A DNA stretch of 64,000 nucleotides from Nectonema munidae (Eukaryota > Nematomorpha > Nectonematoida > Nectonematidae). Under the pieces are notes generated by a model. The model searched no databases, was not told where the DNA came from, and was given only the letters and a program-made list of their open reading frames with translations. Shown in pieces: positions 13,131 to 25,397 of the stretch. The stretch lies in contig JAUIRK010000402.1 in assembly GCA_030549495.1 (NCBI GenBank), positions 33,316 to 97,315 of the forward strand, given 5' to 3'. The position numbers and the translations under genes are program-made. Positions within the stretch are counted from its first letter, which is position 1, and every line of letters begins with the position of its first letter.

Positions 13131-14417
13131 GAAAAAGAAAACGGGAAAGTTATTGAAATAAAAAAACCTAAAAATGAAAAGCTTCACTTGATTTGTTTCC
13201 AGAATATGAAAACAGTTTTTGCATTTAACTGTAATCAGTCTTGAGTTAGGATAAAAACATTAACTACATGTAGTTTTTGAGCATTTTTAACATATTGTTA
13301 TACCTACATTGTTGTATTCTTTCTTTGAACATTTTTTTCGTTTTTTGGCCATTGAGGTAATTGTTATAATTTCTGTTTCATTATAGTATTTTCCTATTTT
13401 TCACATGTTTTTCCTAGTTCTTCAATGAGTGGAAATAAAAACTTTTTACGCCATGTTTCTTCTTTGGAAGCTAGTTTATGAAAAATCTAATCATGCCAAT
13501 GAAATATCTGAAATAGTTGCCCAGACATCTAAAAGCTATTTTTGATCCACTCTGTGTTGTATATTTTCTCAACATTAGATTTCTCAAACTTTTTTTAGCA
13601 ACCTCCCCCTTACTGCCCAATTTCATTTTTATGGCTCCTCTAAAAATTAATTTACTTTCCACAGCCCCTTTAAGTGCTTAATGCACAAGAAAGTTAGTTT
13701 TGCCTTTTGTTATTAACTTTTTCTTCATTGAAAAATTCAAAAAGAAAAAATTGATCAATAATATTCTATTAAACTTACTTGACAGGTGATATAACTTAAA
13801 ATTATGTCATCAAAAAAGTACAGTTTTTGTTAGAGCTGTACCATTGGCGATGTAAAGATATAACTTATATGTTTTGTAAACAGCTAAACCTGTGAAATCC
13901 CTTTTATTTTTCTAGCGTTGCACATACACAGTAAAACTTTCCATCGCCTCACTTGTCCAACACCTACAAGGGGGCTGTACGAACCACTTTGAGAAACACT
14001 GAACTATATCAACATCTATCTTATTTTTTTCATAAAACAGTATAAGATTTACTTTCTTAATGTCTTTTTGGGGTAAATCGAGCTGTTGAAATAAGATTGA
14101 CAGACTTGTTGATTTTACTTTAATGAGTTAAACTATATTTGAAATACTCATTTGTTAAGATTTTTGTACGTTTGAAAAGCCAAATAATTTTCATCTATCA
14201 ATAGTTTAAGGTCTTTAGAACCAATATTTCATCTTCCTCAAAATAATATTAATTTGTAAAACAATTGAAAGTTTTTGATCAAATAGCAATAAAAAATTTT
14301 ATATGAAAAACTGTTTTCATAATATATCTTATCAGTCATGAATAAGATTGTTTTTTATGAAATTTAGTTTTTAAAAAAAAATATAATTAAAATTTTTCTA
14401 TTTACGTCGAATAAATA
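13131..14417. other. AT-rich stretch without assigned features
   Basis: No motif-bearing frame was found. It separates the hAT remnant from the first piggyBac half. Confidence 0.35.
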
Positions 14418-15290
14418 ATGAAATGTTTTAAAATATCTGATATTTTGGAGTTGATTAATGAAGAAAAAGTTACTAACGCCGAATTTTTTATAGAGCGCCC
14501 AATAAATGCTTGTTCTTCTATTTCTGATGAAGGTTCTGGGGATGAAGAAAATTTCACATGTGAAAACCTTACAACAAATCAACTTGCTGCTCCCGGAATT
14601 GTTGTAAATGTTGATGAAACTGATGATAATGAAAAAGAAGATGAATTGAGTATATCCCATAGAGTTTCTGGGAAGAGAAATAAAACCTCAGTTGTTTCTT
14701 GGATAGATATAAACAACGAGAACTTAGAGAGTTCATATATTCCAGTTTATGGACCTTCGTTTCATGATCAACTTCTCACTCCATTTACTTTCTTTTCACT
14801 TTTTTTCAAAAAAGAATTAATCGACAAAATTGTTTCTTTCACAAATCTTTATGCTACTCAGAAAAATACGATTTTGAATACATAGAAAGATGAAATTCTT
14901 TGTTTTATAGGAATTTTAATCATGTCTGGGCATAATATTTTGCCAAGATGCAGAATGTACTGGGAAAAAAACAAGATTGCTTTAACTCTTTTATTTCAAG
15001 TGCAATGAGAAGGCAAAGATTTGAAGAAATTAAGAAATATATTTATTTTTGCGATAATAGAAGACTTGATACTTCTGATAAATTCACTAAAGTTCGAATG
15101 CTCTTAAACGATTTAAAAGAAAAATACCAAGCTTATATGCCTTTTAGAGAATTTCATTGTATCGACGAAACTATGATACCATATTTTGGAAACCACTGTA
15201 GCAAACAGTTTATTAAGGGAAAACCTATAAGGTTTGGCTACAAACAATGGTCACACTTATTAATCATCTATTACTTTATGTTGTATTTTT
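14418..15290 (+). pseudogene. piggyBac-type transposase, N-terminal half (DDE_Tnp_1_7)
   Basis: It opens with an acidic N-terminal leader (DEGSGDEENF, DETDDNEKEDE). Then come the conserved core helix region and, at 14948-15292, RQRFEEIKKYIYFCDNRRLD, FREFHCIDETMIPYFG (first catalytic Asp of the DDE triad, in the 'DE-M-x-F/Y-G' context) and IKGKPIRFGYKQW. A stop plus a frame change near 14885-14960 break it. The match stops abruptly just after the first DDE block. The C-terminal half follows on the opposite strand (15430-16060). Confidence 0.8.
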
Positions 15291-15342
15291 GAATAGAGAT
15301 GAAAAAATTAAAAAAAAAAAATTATTTTCTGAGAAAAAAGGG

Positions 15343-15358
15343 GTATCATATATGATAC
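15343..15358. repeat. Perfect 16-bp palindrome GTATCATATATGATAC
   Basis: It lies between the two oppositely oriented piggyBac halves. Palindromes with a CATATATG core are found near the ends of several piggyBac-like elements, so this may be a subterminal repeat. No TTAA duplication with CCC ends was seen next to it. Confidence 0.5.
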
Positions 15359-15429
15359 GTTAGTCATAACGATATAAAGCCTGAAAAAAACGTTTGATAA
15401 AAATTTTTTATTCAGTATGATAAGAAAGA

Positions 15430-16060
15430 AAGCATTTAACGTGAACCCTACTTTACATTTTAAGCACATCGTTGGAGTAAGTTTATGGCATTTCCTACAT
15501 TTTAGGCGTTTTTTGTTCTCGATTTAATGGTCAAATTTATCGCATCTTTTTGCTTCAGATGGCTCCATTGTTGCTAAAGCTTTACTAGGTTTTGGAACTT
15601 TCCCTAATTTATTCAGAAGAACGTCTACAATTTGTCTCCTGAAAGCTAGTTGATCTAGTTTATCACCAGGAGATAGATAACCTGTAGAGAATCCAAGCTT
15701 GGTTTATTCAGGTCGATAAGATGTGTAAATATGGGCCAGTACCATTTTTTCCACGCACAGAACAACGGTATTGTGCTATGTTTTGGTCCATTTGATCAAC
15801 CCATCCCATTTCACTATTATAAACATTGAAAATATAGGGCTGATTTATAACAATTCTTCTTTTTTCTCTACAGGAATATCTTGATACTGTTTTCAGAGGT
15901 TTGTTACCAAGTGTATTACTGATAGCAAGAACATAACGATTATCGTACCATTGACATATATTTACCCCATCAGTGCTTGTTAGGATTTTATAAAAACCTC
16001 TTTTTTCTTTTTTGAGATCTTTGATGGATACTTTTGGAAAATTTTTCACACGATTTGGTC
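15430..16060 (-). pseudogene. piggyBac-type transposase, C-terminal half, reversed
   Basis: Read on the minus strand, 16049-15708 encodes ILTSTDGVNICQWYDNRYV, LKTVSRYSCREKRR and NSEMGWVDQMDQNIAQYRCS, the 'GVD-x-x-DQ' block with the third catalytic Asp region of piggyBac. Further on (about 15640-15430) a cysteine-rich tail, CRKCHKLTPTMCLKCKVGF, matches the C-terminal zinc-binding domain that recognises transposon ends. A stop near 15700 separates the two. It is head-to-head in map order with the N-terminal half at 14418-15290, so it is either one inverted element or two truncated copies. Confidence 0.8.
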
Positions 16061-16439
16061 GTATTGTTGATGTGGCTTTATAACCCTATTAGTGCTGGGG
16101 GGGGGGGCGTAAAACTCAGATACTTAGGCCCCCCTTGGCTAAAAAATTAATTGTAGAAAATTGGCTGAATCATATCCCTTCAAATTTTGTGAATTTTCCT
16201 ATAATCGCTAGCTGCATCTTTTGAAACCATTTTCATGGAAGTTGAATGACCCCTTCATGTCCAAAACTGTCAATCAAAATCAAAAATTAAAATTTTTCAG
16301 CAAAATTTTGACATTATCTGTACTTAACCTTATAACTTAGGATCTATATTATATAATACCCTGAAAATTTATAATTATATACAGTTTAGAACGCATAACA
16401 CTTTATATATTTAATTTTTTCAATAATCATGGCTAATTT

Positions 16440-18620
16440 TTAGAAAATGTCAATCAAAATTTTGATTGATCAAAAATATATCTAATAAAATATACCTTCA
16501 AATTTTACATAAAATATATGTTTTTATACTAAATCGGTCATGCTGTTTTCATTTCTGAACTCATTTTTTACATTTAGGATATGAAAATACCTATATGTGT
16601 TAATCACATTTGCGGTTTACTTCTGAAAATTGTCTCCAAAAACATTCCTTCACATTTTACATAAAAACATATGTGTTATACTAAATCGGACATGCTGGTT
16701 TCATTTCTGGACTCATTTTTTACATTTAGGATCTGGAAATACCTATAAGTGTTAATTAAATTTGCGGTTTACTTCTAAAAATTGTCTCCAAAAACATTCC
16801 TTCACATTTTACATAAAAACATATGTGTTATACTAAATCGGACATGCTGGTTTCATTTCTGGACTCATTTTTTACGTTTAGGATCTGGAAATACCTATAA
16901 GTGTTAATCAAATTTGTGGTTTACTTCTGAAAATTGTTTCCAAAAACATTCCTTCACATTTTACATAAAAACATATGTGTTATACTAAATCGGACATGCT
17001 GGTTTCATTTCTGGACTCATTTTTTACGTTTAGGATCTGGAAATACCTATAAGTGTTAATCAAATTTGCGGTTTACTTCTGAAAATTGTCTCCAAAAACA
17101 TTCCTTCACATTTTACATAAAAACATATGTGTTATACTAAATCGGACATGCTGGTTTCATTTCTGGACTCATTTTTTACGTTTAGGATCTGGAAATACCT
17201 ATAAGTGTTAATCAAATTTGCGGTTTACTTCTGAAAATTGTCTCCAAAAACATTCCTTCACATTTTACATAAAAACATATGTGTTATACTAAATCGGACA
17301 TGCTGGTTTCATTTCTGGACTCATTTTTTACGTTTAGGATCTGGAAATACCTATAAGTGTTAATTAAATTTGCGGTTTACTTCTAAAAATTGTCTCCAAA
17401 AACATTCCTTCACATTTTACATAAAAACATATGTGTTATACTAAATCGGACATGCTGGTTTCATTTCTGGACTCATTTTTTACGTTTAGGATCTGGAAAT
17501 ACCTATAAGTGTTAATCAAATTTGCGGTTTACTTCTGAAAATTGTCTCCAAAAACATTCCTTCACATTTTACATAAAAACATATGTGTTATACTAAATCG
17601 GACATGCTGGTTTCATTTCTGGACTCATTTTTTACGTTTAGGATCTGGAAATACCTATAAGTGTTAATCAAATTTGCGGTTTACTTCTGAAAATTGTCTC
17701 CAAAAACATTCCTTCACATTTTACATAAAAACATATGTTTTATACTAAATCGGACATGCTGGTTTCATTTCTGGACTCATTTTTTACGTTTAGGATCTGG
17801 AAATACCTATAAGTGTTAATCAAATTTGCGGTTTACTTCTGAAAATTGTCTCCAAAAACATTCCTTCACATTTTACATAAAAACATATGTGTTATACTAA
17901 ATCGGACATGCTGGTTTCATTTCTGGACACATTTTTTACGTTTAGGATCTGGAAATACCTATAAGTGTTAATCAAATTTGCGATTTACTTCTGAAAATTG
18001 TCTCCAAAAACATTCTTCACGTTTTACATAAAAACATATGTGTTATACTAAATCGGACATGCTGGTTTCATTTCTGGACTCATTTTTTACGTTTAGGATC
18101 TGGAAATACCTATAAGTGTTAATTAAATTTGCGGTTTACTTCTAAAAATTGTCTCCAAAAACATTCCTTCACATTTTACATAAAAACATATGTGTTATAC
18201 TAAATCGGACATGCTGGTTTCATTTCTGGACTCATTTTTTACGTTTAGGATCTGGAAATACCTATAAGTGTTAATCAAATTTGCGGTTTACTTCTGAAAA
18301 TTGTCTCCAAAAACATTCCTTCACATTTTACATAAAAACATATGTGTTATACTAAATCGGACATGCTGGTTTCATTTCTGGACTCATTTTTTACGTTTAG
18401 GATCTGAAAATACCTATAAGTGTTAATCAAATTTGCGGTTTACTTCTGAAAATTGTCTCCAAAAACATTCCTTCACATTTTACATAAAAACATATGTGTT
18501 ATACTAAATCGGACATGCTGGTTTCATTTCTGGACTCATTTTTTACGTTTAGGATCTGAAAATACCTATAAGTGTTAATTAAATTTGCGGTTTACTTCTA
18601 AAAATTGTCTCCAAAAACAT
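16440..18620. repeat. 152-bp tandem satellite array, homogeneous core
   Basis: A fixed landmark (CATTCCTTCACATTTTAC) recurs at 16643, 16795, 16947, 17099, 17251, 17403, 17555, 17707, 17859, 18011, 18162, 18314 and 18466, giving a period of exactly 152 bp except for one unit that lost a base (18011-18161). About 14 nearly identical units are present. A variant reading TTAATTAAA in place of TTAATCAAA recurs at 16752, 17360, 18119 and 18575, that is after 4, 5 and 3 units. No ORF spans a unit. Confidence 0.97.
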
Positions 18621-19735
18621 TCATTCAATTTTACAATGAAATATATGTTTTATACCAAATCAACCATGCTGTTTTCATTTCTGAACTCATTTTTCAAATT
18701 TAAAGATTTTAAAATATCAGTCAAAATTTGCGGTTTACTTCTAAAAGCTATCTCCAAATATATTCTCTCAATTTTACATGAAATATTTGTTTTTATACCA
18801 AATCGATCATGCTGTTTTCATTTTTGAACTCATTTTTTACATTTAGGATTTGGAAATACCTATAAGTATTAATCAAATTTGCGGTTTACTTCTAAAAATT
18901 GTCTCCAAAAATATTTTCTTGAAATATATCTTTTAATACCAAATCAATCATGCTGGTTTCATTTCTGGACTCATTTTTTAAGTTTAGGATGTGAAAATAC
19001 ATATAAGTGTTAATCAAATTTGCGGTTTACTTCTAAAAATTGTCTCCAAAAACATTCATTCAAATTTTACAATTAAATATATGTTTTTATACCAAATCAA
19101 CCATGCTAGTTTCATTTATGGACTCAATTTTTGCAGTTTGAAAATACATTATCAATTAAATTTGCGTTTAGTTCTAAAATTTGTTTTTATAGCAAATATA
19201 TCATGATGATTTCATTTCTGAACACAGTTTTCGCATTTAGAGGTTTTACTGCTAGTGTCAATCAAATTTGCTGTTTATGTTTGAAAACTATATCCCAAAA
19301 TATTCTCTCTAATTTTACATGAAATATATGTTTTTATACCAATTCGACCATGATAATTTTTATTTCTGAAATCATTTTTTTGCATTTAGAGGTTTTAAAT
19401 GTCTGAAAGTGTCAATAAATTTTCGATTTACGTCTAATGTCTGCAGAAATATTTTTGAAATTTAAATAAAATATGTGCTTTTATGCCAAATAGAAGATTC
19501 TGGTTTCATTTTTGGACTCAGGTTTGGCATTTATGGTTTTAAAATATCTGAAAGCTTGAATAAGATTTGCGGTTTACTTCTAGATACTGTTTTCAAAAAT
19601 ATTTTCAAAAAAATAAAATATCTGTTTTATACCAAATCGACTATGCTTATTTTATTTCTGTACTGGATTTTGGATAATACGGTTAAAAAATATCTCGAAG
19701 TGGCAATTGAATTAGTAATGTATGCCTGAAAAACA
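18621..19735. repeat. Degenerate right flank of the 152-bp satellite
   Basis: The same unit continues (ACCAAATC-A-CATGCT, TTTCATTTCTG-ACTCA and ATTTGCGGTTTACTTCTA recur), but unit lengths vary and identity falls steadily with distance from the core. It fades out at about 19735 after roughly seven irregular units. The short open frames here are repeat artefacts. Confidence 0.9.
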
Positions 19736-20823
19736 GTTCTGTAAAAAAATTTCAAAAAATGGCTGCATATTAGGTATATAGTAAAAATTTACTTTTTTTT
19801 TTGTATATTTTGGCTTATAATACTTTCTACAATCATCTTAAGTATGAAATATTTATTAAAAAAAAATAAAACGTATTATAAAATCTTTTGAAAATTTGTA
19901 TGAGAGAAGGAACCAAGTTGAAAACTAATTGAAAAGAGAACATGTGATCAAAACAAATAATTAAAAAAAATATGTATCTTGACTAAATGGAAGATCTACC
20001 ATGTTCTAATGAACTAGGAAGTGGTTTAATTATATAATATTAGATGCTTCAAAAAAGATTTTGACTGTGAAAAAAAAGTTCCTCTTTTACAAATGAAAAA
20101 TATTTAAATCTATAGCTTATCATCTAGGATTACAGTTAACATTTAGCTAAGATGGGTAGGAAATCTGAAAATTTAGAATAGGTCAGGTTTATCAAAAATG
20201 GCACAGATGCCAATATGTGAGAATTTAGTCACTAACAAGATATTTTTAATTTAAATTGAATGTGTCCATCTTTTTCCTTTTGTGTCAAAGAGATAATTTT
20301 TTAGATGAAGAACGTTGACAACTTTTTGTAATTGAACAATCAACATCACGAATGATTCATCAGAAAAAATCCTTTGAAATAAGAGTGGTTGACAAATATT
20401 CAGGCTTGATAATAAAATACACGATACTGATAAAAAAAGTCTAAGATCACCAAGAAGATTCTTTAATCGGAATGCTTTGAGAGAGGAAAAAAGTAATTTT
20501 ATCATTATAGAAAAATTTTCTAACACACATTGAAGAATAGAAATTTCTAATGAAAAAAGAGCTACCAAGAAAGGATCATAATGGAATGAATAGCAAAATT
20601 ACATACTGTAAATTATAATATGACGTAGAGACTACGAGCCGATAACGAATTTGTAGCCGAAAACCTATCGAGTTACATAAGTTACTATAGAATGAAATAT
20701 TTTGAGTGAATTAAACACTTAAAGTTAGAAAAGTAGAAAAAGTTTCTTTGTCCTACGGGCTACGTTTATTCAAAATAAGTTGGACGTAAAATTGTTAAAA
20801 TTCAGATTTGAACATTCAATATA
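19736..20823. other. AT-rich stretch, no assigned features
   Basis: A minus-strand open frame at 20251-20568 has no recognisable motif. I assign nothing in this stretch. Confidence 0.35.
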
Positions 20824-21300
20824 TTGTCACTTCCACTGAAACAAAAAAACGTAAAAAAAGACCTAAAAATTATTGTCAATTTATTGTCAGAATCAACTGG
20901 ACAAAGACTTAATTCAGAAAAGCACTACACTAAAACTATTAATAAAATTTTCGCTTGGTTAGTAATTGAACTAGATCCACGATTTTCTGAAGAGTCGACA
21001 CACATTTTTATGTCATTTCTGCACTTTGTCCAGAAAGTGAAACTTTATCTGAAGAATATTTAAAATTGTTTGCAATTACTTACTCTCTGAATGTAAACGA
21101 TTTACATCATGAAATACCATTAGTGAAAAGCTACTTTTAAAGGAACCAAAGTCACCAACATCTCTACTAGATTTTCTCTCATATATTTGTCTATATAAAG
21201 CTGCTTTGATTGTTTGTACAGGTTACTCCTTATACCGAAAACTCCAAAATTGAACAATGATCCTTCCATACATGACATTTATTTAGCAAAATGTAAGGGA
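20824..21300 (+). pseudogene. hAT-superfamily (TTF/ZMYM1-like) transposase, C-terminal fragment
   Basis: The first frame encodes FAWLVIELDPRFSEESTHIF, the 'L-D-x-R-F-S' helix of this family. About 40 codons later, after a stop and frame change, LNVNDLHHEIPLVKSYF matches the 'N-x-x-D-L-H-H-E' element that precedes the dimerisation region. This belongs to the same family as the N-terminal piece at 11740-13130 and on the same strand. It could be the far end of that element, separated by later insertions, or an independent copy. Confidence 0.55.
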
Positions 21301-23039
21301 ATCATTATAACTTTTTTTGAAAATACAAAAAATCTGTGAAAACATCTCAAATTTGATAGTCTTTTTGATGTTAAAATTGTGAGTGTTACGCTGAATAAGT
21401 TCAAAGAAGAATTATATTTGTAACTGTGCTCTTAAGAAAGAAGATGAATCTTTCGTCGTGAACAAAATGATGAAATTAAAAGGAAATTTGAAAATTCAAC
21501 AAAAGTGTGACTAGAATGAAAATCTTTTAGGTATGCACGACTCACTCACAATAAGAGAAGACTTTTCTTATCCACGACTTGATGAATAAGCAGAGTGCAA
21601 GTGGTGACGATTCTGAGAGCTTCAAGGATGCACTGAATACATTTTATAGCAATTAAAGGGAAGCCGCTCAAAAGAATGGCAAATAATTTTAAGATTCAAA
21701 AGAGTTGCATGACAAAAGAGTGAGGAAAAAGACTTCACAAATTAATAGAAAACTTCAACGATTACTCTAACGCTAACTAAGTGAAAAAGTATCTAACGCA
21801 CTGACTCGCATTTGATTTGCTACTTTTTATGAAAAAATTTGAAAACTTCTCAATGAATAAGTAATAGATGATTCTGATAAATTAAGAGACGTGTTTTGAA
21901 GAAATATTAAGAAGAAAGAACAAAATTTGAGAATAAAATTCATTTTGCAATTTTTAAATGTATTACTATAATATTACTATGTTATGTAAGTATTTATTTC
22001 AAAAGTTTCAAGTTATAAAGGAAATACATGAATTAAAAAATTAAATAAACGCATAAATTATAGATTAAATAAACGACACAAGTTCAAAGGAAGAAACGAC
22101 ATTAACATAACAACTTTTGAAGGTTGATATCGAAAGCGATTTAGCCGCTTGAGGATACCAGTCAAAATAAGAAGTGAAAAATATGACAATATCGCATGAT
22201 ACGGTCCACATCCTTACAAGAATGAATTGAAATCCATTGAAAAAAGTGGAAATATAAAGTTATCTGAAAACAAATTTAAAAATTGAATATGGACTTTCGA
22301 GTGAGTATTTTGACAAGCATAGCAATTGTAGAAGGAATTGAACTCATTAAAAAGAGTAGGGAGGAGAAAATCGGAGAATTTGTAAACAATAAGAAAGATT
22401 TTCATGTTAGCAGCCTTCAAAATAGAATTGTTAAGGGAAAGTGAATCAGAATGGTACTTCTAGTTGAGCATCATTCTCAAAGTTTTTATTGGAGACGAAA
22501 GAAAGAAATGGAATTGGTATGACTACAAGTGAATATACTGTATGTTATGTGGCAAAAATAATGCCTTATAAGGGGATGGTATCGCACTGTTGATTAATTT
22601 TTTATGCTTGCTTCAGTTTTCAGATTATGAAAGATAATATTTCATGGGTTATGAAAGAAATATTTTGATTGCATGTCAAATTATGATTTATATTTTAAAC
22701 TAGGAAATCATTGGAGATTCTTTGAAATCCAATTCCATCGATAATGATAATAATTGAATAGAATTTATAGATATTTGATTTATGAGAAAATTTTATTAGA
22801 ATAGACCCATCTGTTTAACACAAGAGTGAAAAGAATAAAAGTTATTAGAATGACATTAGGGTCATTTTGATCGCAGTTGCAAATAAATTTAAAAAAACTT
22901 ACAAAAAATGTATATATTTTGTGAGAATTTGTTTAAATTTTTTTAAATATTATAGATTAATTATAGAAATAATTATTAATTTAAAAAATACGATTAATTT
23001 TCACATTTTTTACATATAATAAATGTTTTAGATATTGCA
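21301..23039. other. AT-rich stretch, no assigned features
   Basis: No coding or repeat signal could be supported. The minus-strand frame at 22214-22420 is motif-free. Confidence 0.35.
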
Positions 23040-23439
23040 TTTCGGGCATCTTTTGGTAGCTTTATTTGGAAACTTTGCTGACTTTTTTGAGACTGATTCG
23101 AAGAGCAGGTAGACGTCCCCACATCACATTCAATAACTTTTTTCCTTTCAATGTATTATCATCATAAGTTTTGCCTAATTCTTCAACTAATTGTAAAAGA
23201 AAAGTTTTGCGAGATTTTTTCAAAGCATTGACATTATTAAATAATATCCAGGAATTGATGAGCGCCAAAACAAGTTAATTGAAAAAACGACCAATGACCA
23301 TCTTTTCGTACGTGTCTTCGTCGAAAACATACGACACATCTGATCCAAGATATCAACCCCGTATTTTGTTGAATTATAAAAAATTATACTTTCAGGATTT
23401 TTCTTCAAATCATCACCATGTAACAAAAAATGTCTGATA
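23040..23439 (-). pseudogene. piggyBac transposase, C-terminal portion, interrupted by an insertion
   Basis: The minus strand carries NPESIIFYNSTKYGVDILDQ, MCRMFSTKTRTKRW and, after a frame change, the GYYL-like segment and KTYDDNTLKGKKLLN. These are the 'P-E-x-I-x-F-Y-N-x-T-K-x-G-V-D-x-L-D-Q' block and following helix of piggyBac transposases. The upstream part of the same protein lies beyond 25398, so a 1.96-kb element (23440-25397) sits between the 'LLST-H-N' block and this block. Confidence 0.75.
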
Positions 23440-23625
23440 GAGTGAATTTTTGGTTGTTTATTTTTTATTAGTATTAATGAAACGACAAAAAATCGTATAT
23501 TTACATAAGAAAATTGCAGAAAAAAGTCTTTGAACATTACTGAAACTATACAACAGTGGTGAAACATACAGGGATATGCTAATTAAAAGTAAAACATAGC
23601 ATACTGTTGATAGTTATGTGATTTA
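23440..23625 (+). repeat. Left inverted-repeat arm of the 1.96-kb element
   Basis: It pairs with the right arm at 25160-25397. The outermost 19 bases match exactly. Confidence 0.85.
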
Positions 23626-23749
23626 GAAAATATTTTGAAAAAAATATGATTTATATGTTTCATGCAAGTAGTCATTTGATATATGTTAAATTTTGTTTGC
23701 GTTCTTTCCCTTCAACTCGTCTTATTATTGTGTTCTTTTATTTACAGGT

Positions 23750-25150
23750 ATTGTCTCATGATGGCTTCTGCTCGAGGTTCCTGCATGCATGATGATAACT
23801 TCGGCTATGTCTACGGAGTCTTTCAGAATGTCAAGTCAGTCAAGTACACCATCGTTGAAGGGAACCTCTTCTCTTCGGCTAACAAGGCGTACTTTAGAGT
23901 TCAAGTAGGGGACCACACGTCGTTGCGGAAGCTGTAGGTCCAGAGCTTCAAATTCCCAACCCTCCATCGGTGATCACGAAATATGCTTGCACTAGTTCCT
24001 GCAGCGAAACAGAAGATGCACACGGCGATGTCTTTGTTGCAGATGATACCCAGGCTATTCCCCATTTCCCTAACCAAGTAGATCTCAATGATCTTAGCAG
24101 GGACCTAGAACTCACCAAATGAAAAGCAGAATTAGTGACATCCAGGTTGAAACAGTGGAACTTTTTGGACGAGAACTGTCGGGTAACAAAACAGAAACAA
24201 CGTCATGACATATTCTCTCAGTACTCTAACTGGATGAGAAAGTGAGTTATTGTCACGATATTAACGGATTGTTTGAAGAAATCGAATTCCCGCATGATCC
24301 CAGCAACTGTTCGTGGACAGCTCAACTAGAAGCTTGAAAGCGGAGCTGTTGCCCAATGGTAACAAATATCCAAACATCCCCCATCACCCACTTTTAGTTC
24401 ACCTAAATGAAGGATATGAGAATGTTAAGGACTGCTACGGCTGGTGAAGTACGAAGAGCATAATTGGGAAGTGATTGGCTTTTTGATAGGGTTTGCAAGG
24501 CGGCTTCACAAAACATCCCTGTTTCCTTGAAACGAAGGACTGGCCATCAAGAACGGGCTTTGTCATTGGCGAGAAGAACGTCAAGTGGCAACCGCTGGTT
24601 TAGCAGGAGAAGATCTTGATGCTACCCCTCCGCATCAAGCTGGGGGTCATAAAGCAATTTGTAAAGGCACTAGATCATAAGCCCGCTGCCTTCAAGCAGT
24701 TGGAATCGGTATTTCCGAAGTTGTCGGAGGCCAAAATAAAGGCAGGGGTGTTAGATGGGCCGCAAATTAAAAAGTTAATGCAGGACTCGGAGCTGCCCGC
24801 AAAGGTGTAGGACCGGAGAAACGTGCCTGGTGCAGCTTCATTGCGGTTGTTCAGGGCTTTTTGGGTAACAACAAGGAAAACTACCGCGAACTGGTCGACA
24901 ATCTTCTCAAGTCTTACAAGGAGATGGGTTGCAGAATCTCCCTGAAATTACGCATGATGCCTTTCCATTTGGATTTCTTTAAATCTAATATGAGAGAGCA
25001 CTCCAAAGAGCACGGTGAGCGCCTTCACCAAGATGTGATGGAATTTAGAAAGCGCTAGTGAGCCAGTATAATGAGTGTCGACTACGTCTGGGGTTTGGTA
25101 CGAGAAACCCAGCCTCTTCACCGAAGAAATGGCAGAATATCTGTGTGTTT
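23750..25150 (+). pseudogene. Decayed ORF of an uncharacterised transposon-associated protein family
   Basis: The reading is continuous across frames. It starts MMASARGSCMHDDNFGYVYG, then ELVTSRLKQWNFLDEN (a 'S-R-L-x-Q-W-N-L-L' motif), then PLRIKLGVIKQFVKALDHK, FPKLSEAKIKAGVLDGPQI, FLGNNKENYRELVDNLLKSY, MGCRISLKLRMMPFHLDFF and KEHGERLHQDV near the end. From memory this series is shared by a large family of unannotated proteins in arthropod and cnidarian genomes that contain a 'P-P-L-H-I-K-L-G-L-M-K' and 'H-x-D-F-F ... G-E-R-x-H-Q-D' signature. At least five stops or frameshifts are present. Function is unknown; the flanking inverted repeats suggest it belongs to a mobile element. Confidence 0.7.
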
Positions 25151-25159
25151 TCAATAAAC

Positions 25160-25397
25160 AGTCTTATAGAATATGTAGTATGCTATATTTTACTTCTGAT
25201 TAGCATATCCCTGTATGTTTCAACGCTGTTGTATAGTTTCAGTAATGTTCAAAGGCCTTTTTCTTATGTAAATATACAATTTTTTGTTATTTTTCAAAAA
25301 ATCGATGTCATTTCCTAATAACGATTAATGACATCAAAGATATGCTTTTTCTTCATTCTTACGACATGATAAAAGACGAACAACCAAAAATTCACTC
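25160..25397 (-). repeat. Right inverted-repeat arm of the 1.96-kb element
   Basis: Reverse complement of the left arm, with extra bases near 25310-25365. Confidence 0.85.

Larger units (their letters stand above)
23440..25397. mobile_element. DNA element with long terminal inverted repeats carrying an uncharacterised ORF family
   Basis: Both ends are the same sequence in opposite orientation and start GAGTGAATTTTTGGTTGTT. The left arm is 23440-23625 and the right arm about 25160-25397. The arms share a 29-base identical stretch (23528-23556 against 25226-25254) and CATACAGGGATATGCTAAT further in. The right arm has roughly 60 extra bases near its tip. The interior is markedly richer in G and C than the surroundings and holds a decayed coding region (23750-25150). 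It interrupts a piggyBac coding sequence, so it inserted later. No clear target duplication was seen. Confidence 0.8.

Noticed and set aside
16097..16107. G11 run next to the piggyBac half, considered as a structured element
   Set aside because: A single homopolymer without flanking G runs cannot support a quadruplex or a terminus call.
16440..19735. CRISPR-like regular repeats
   Set aside because: The unit is 152 bp without unique spacers and the setting is eukaryotic; it is a satellite.
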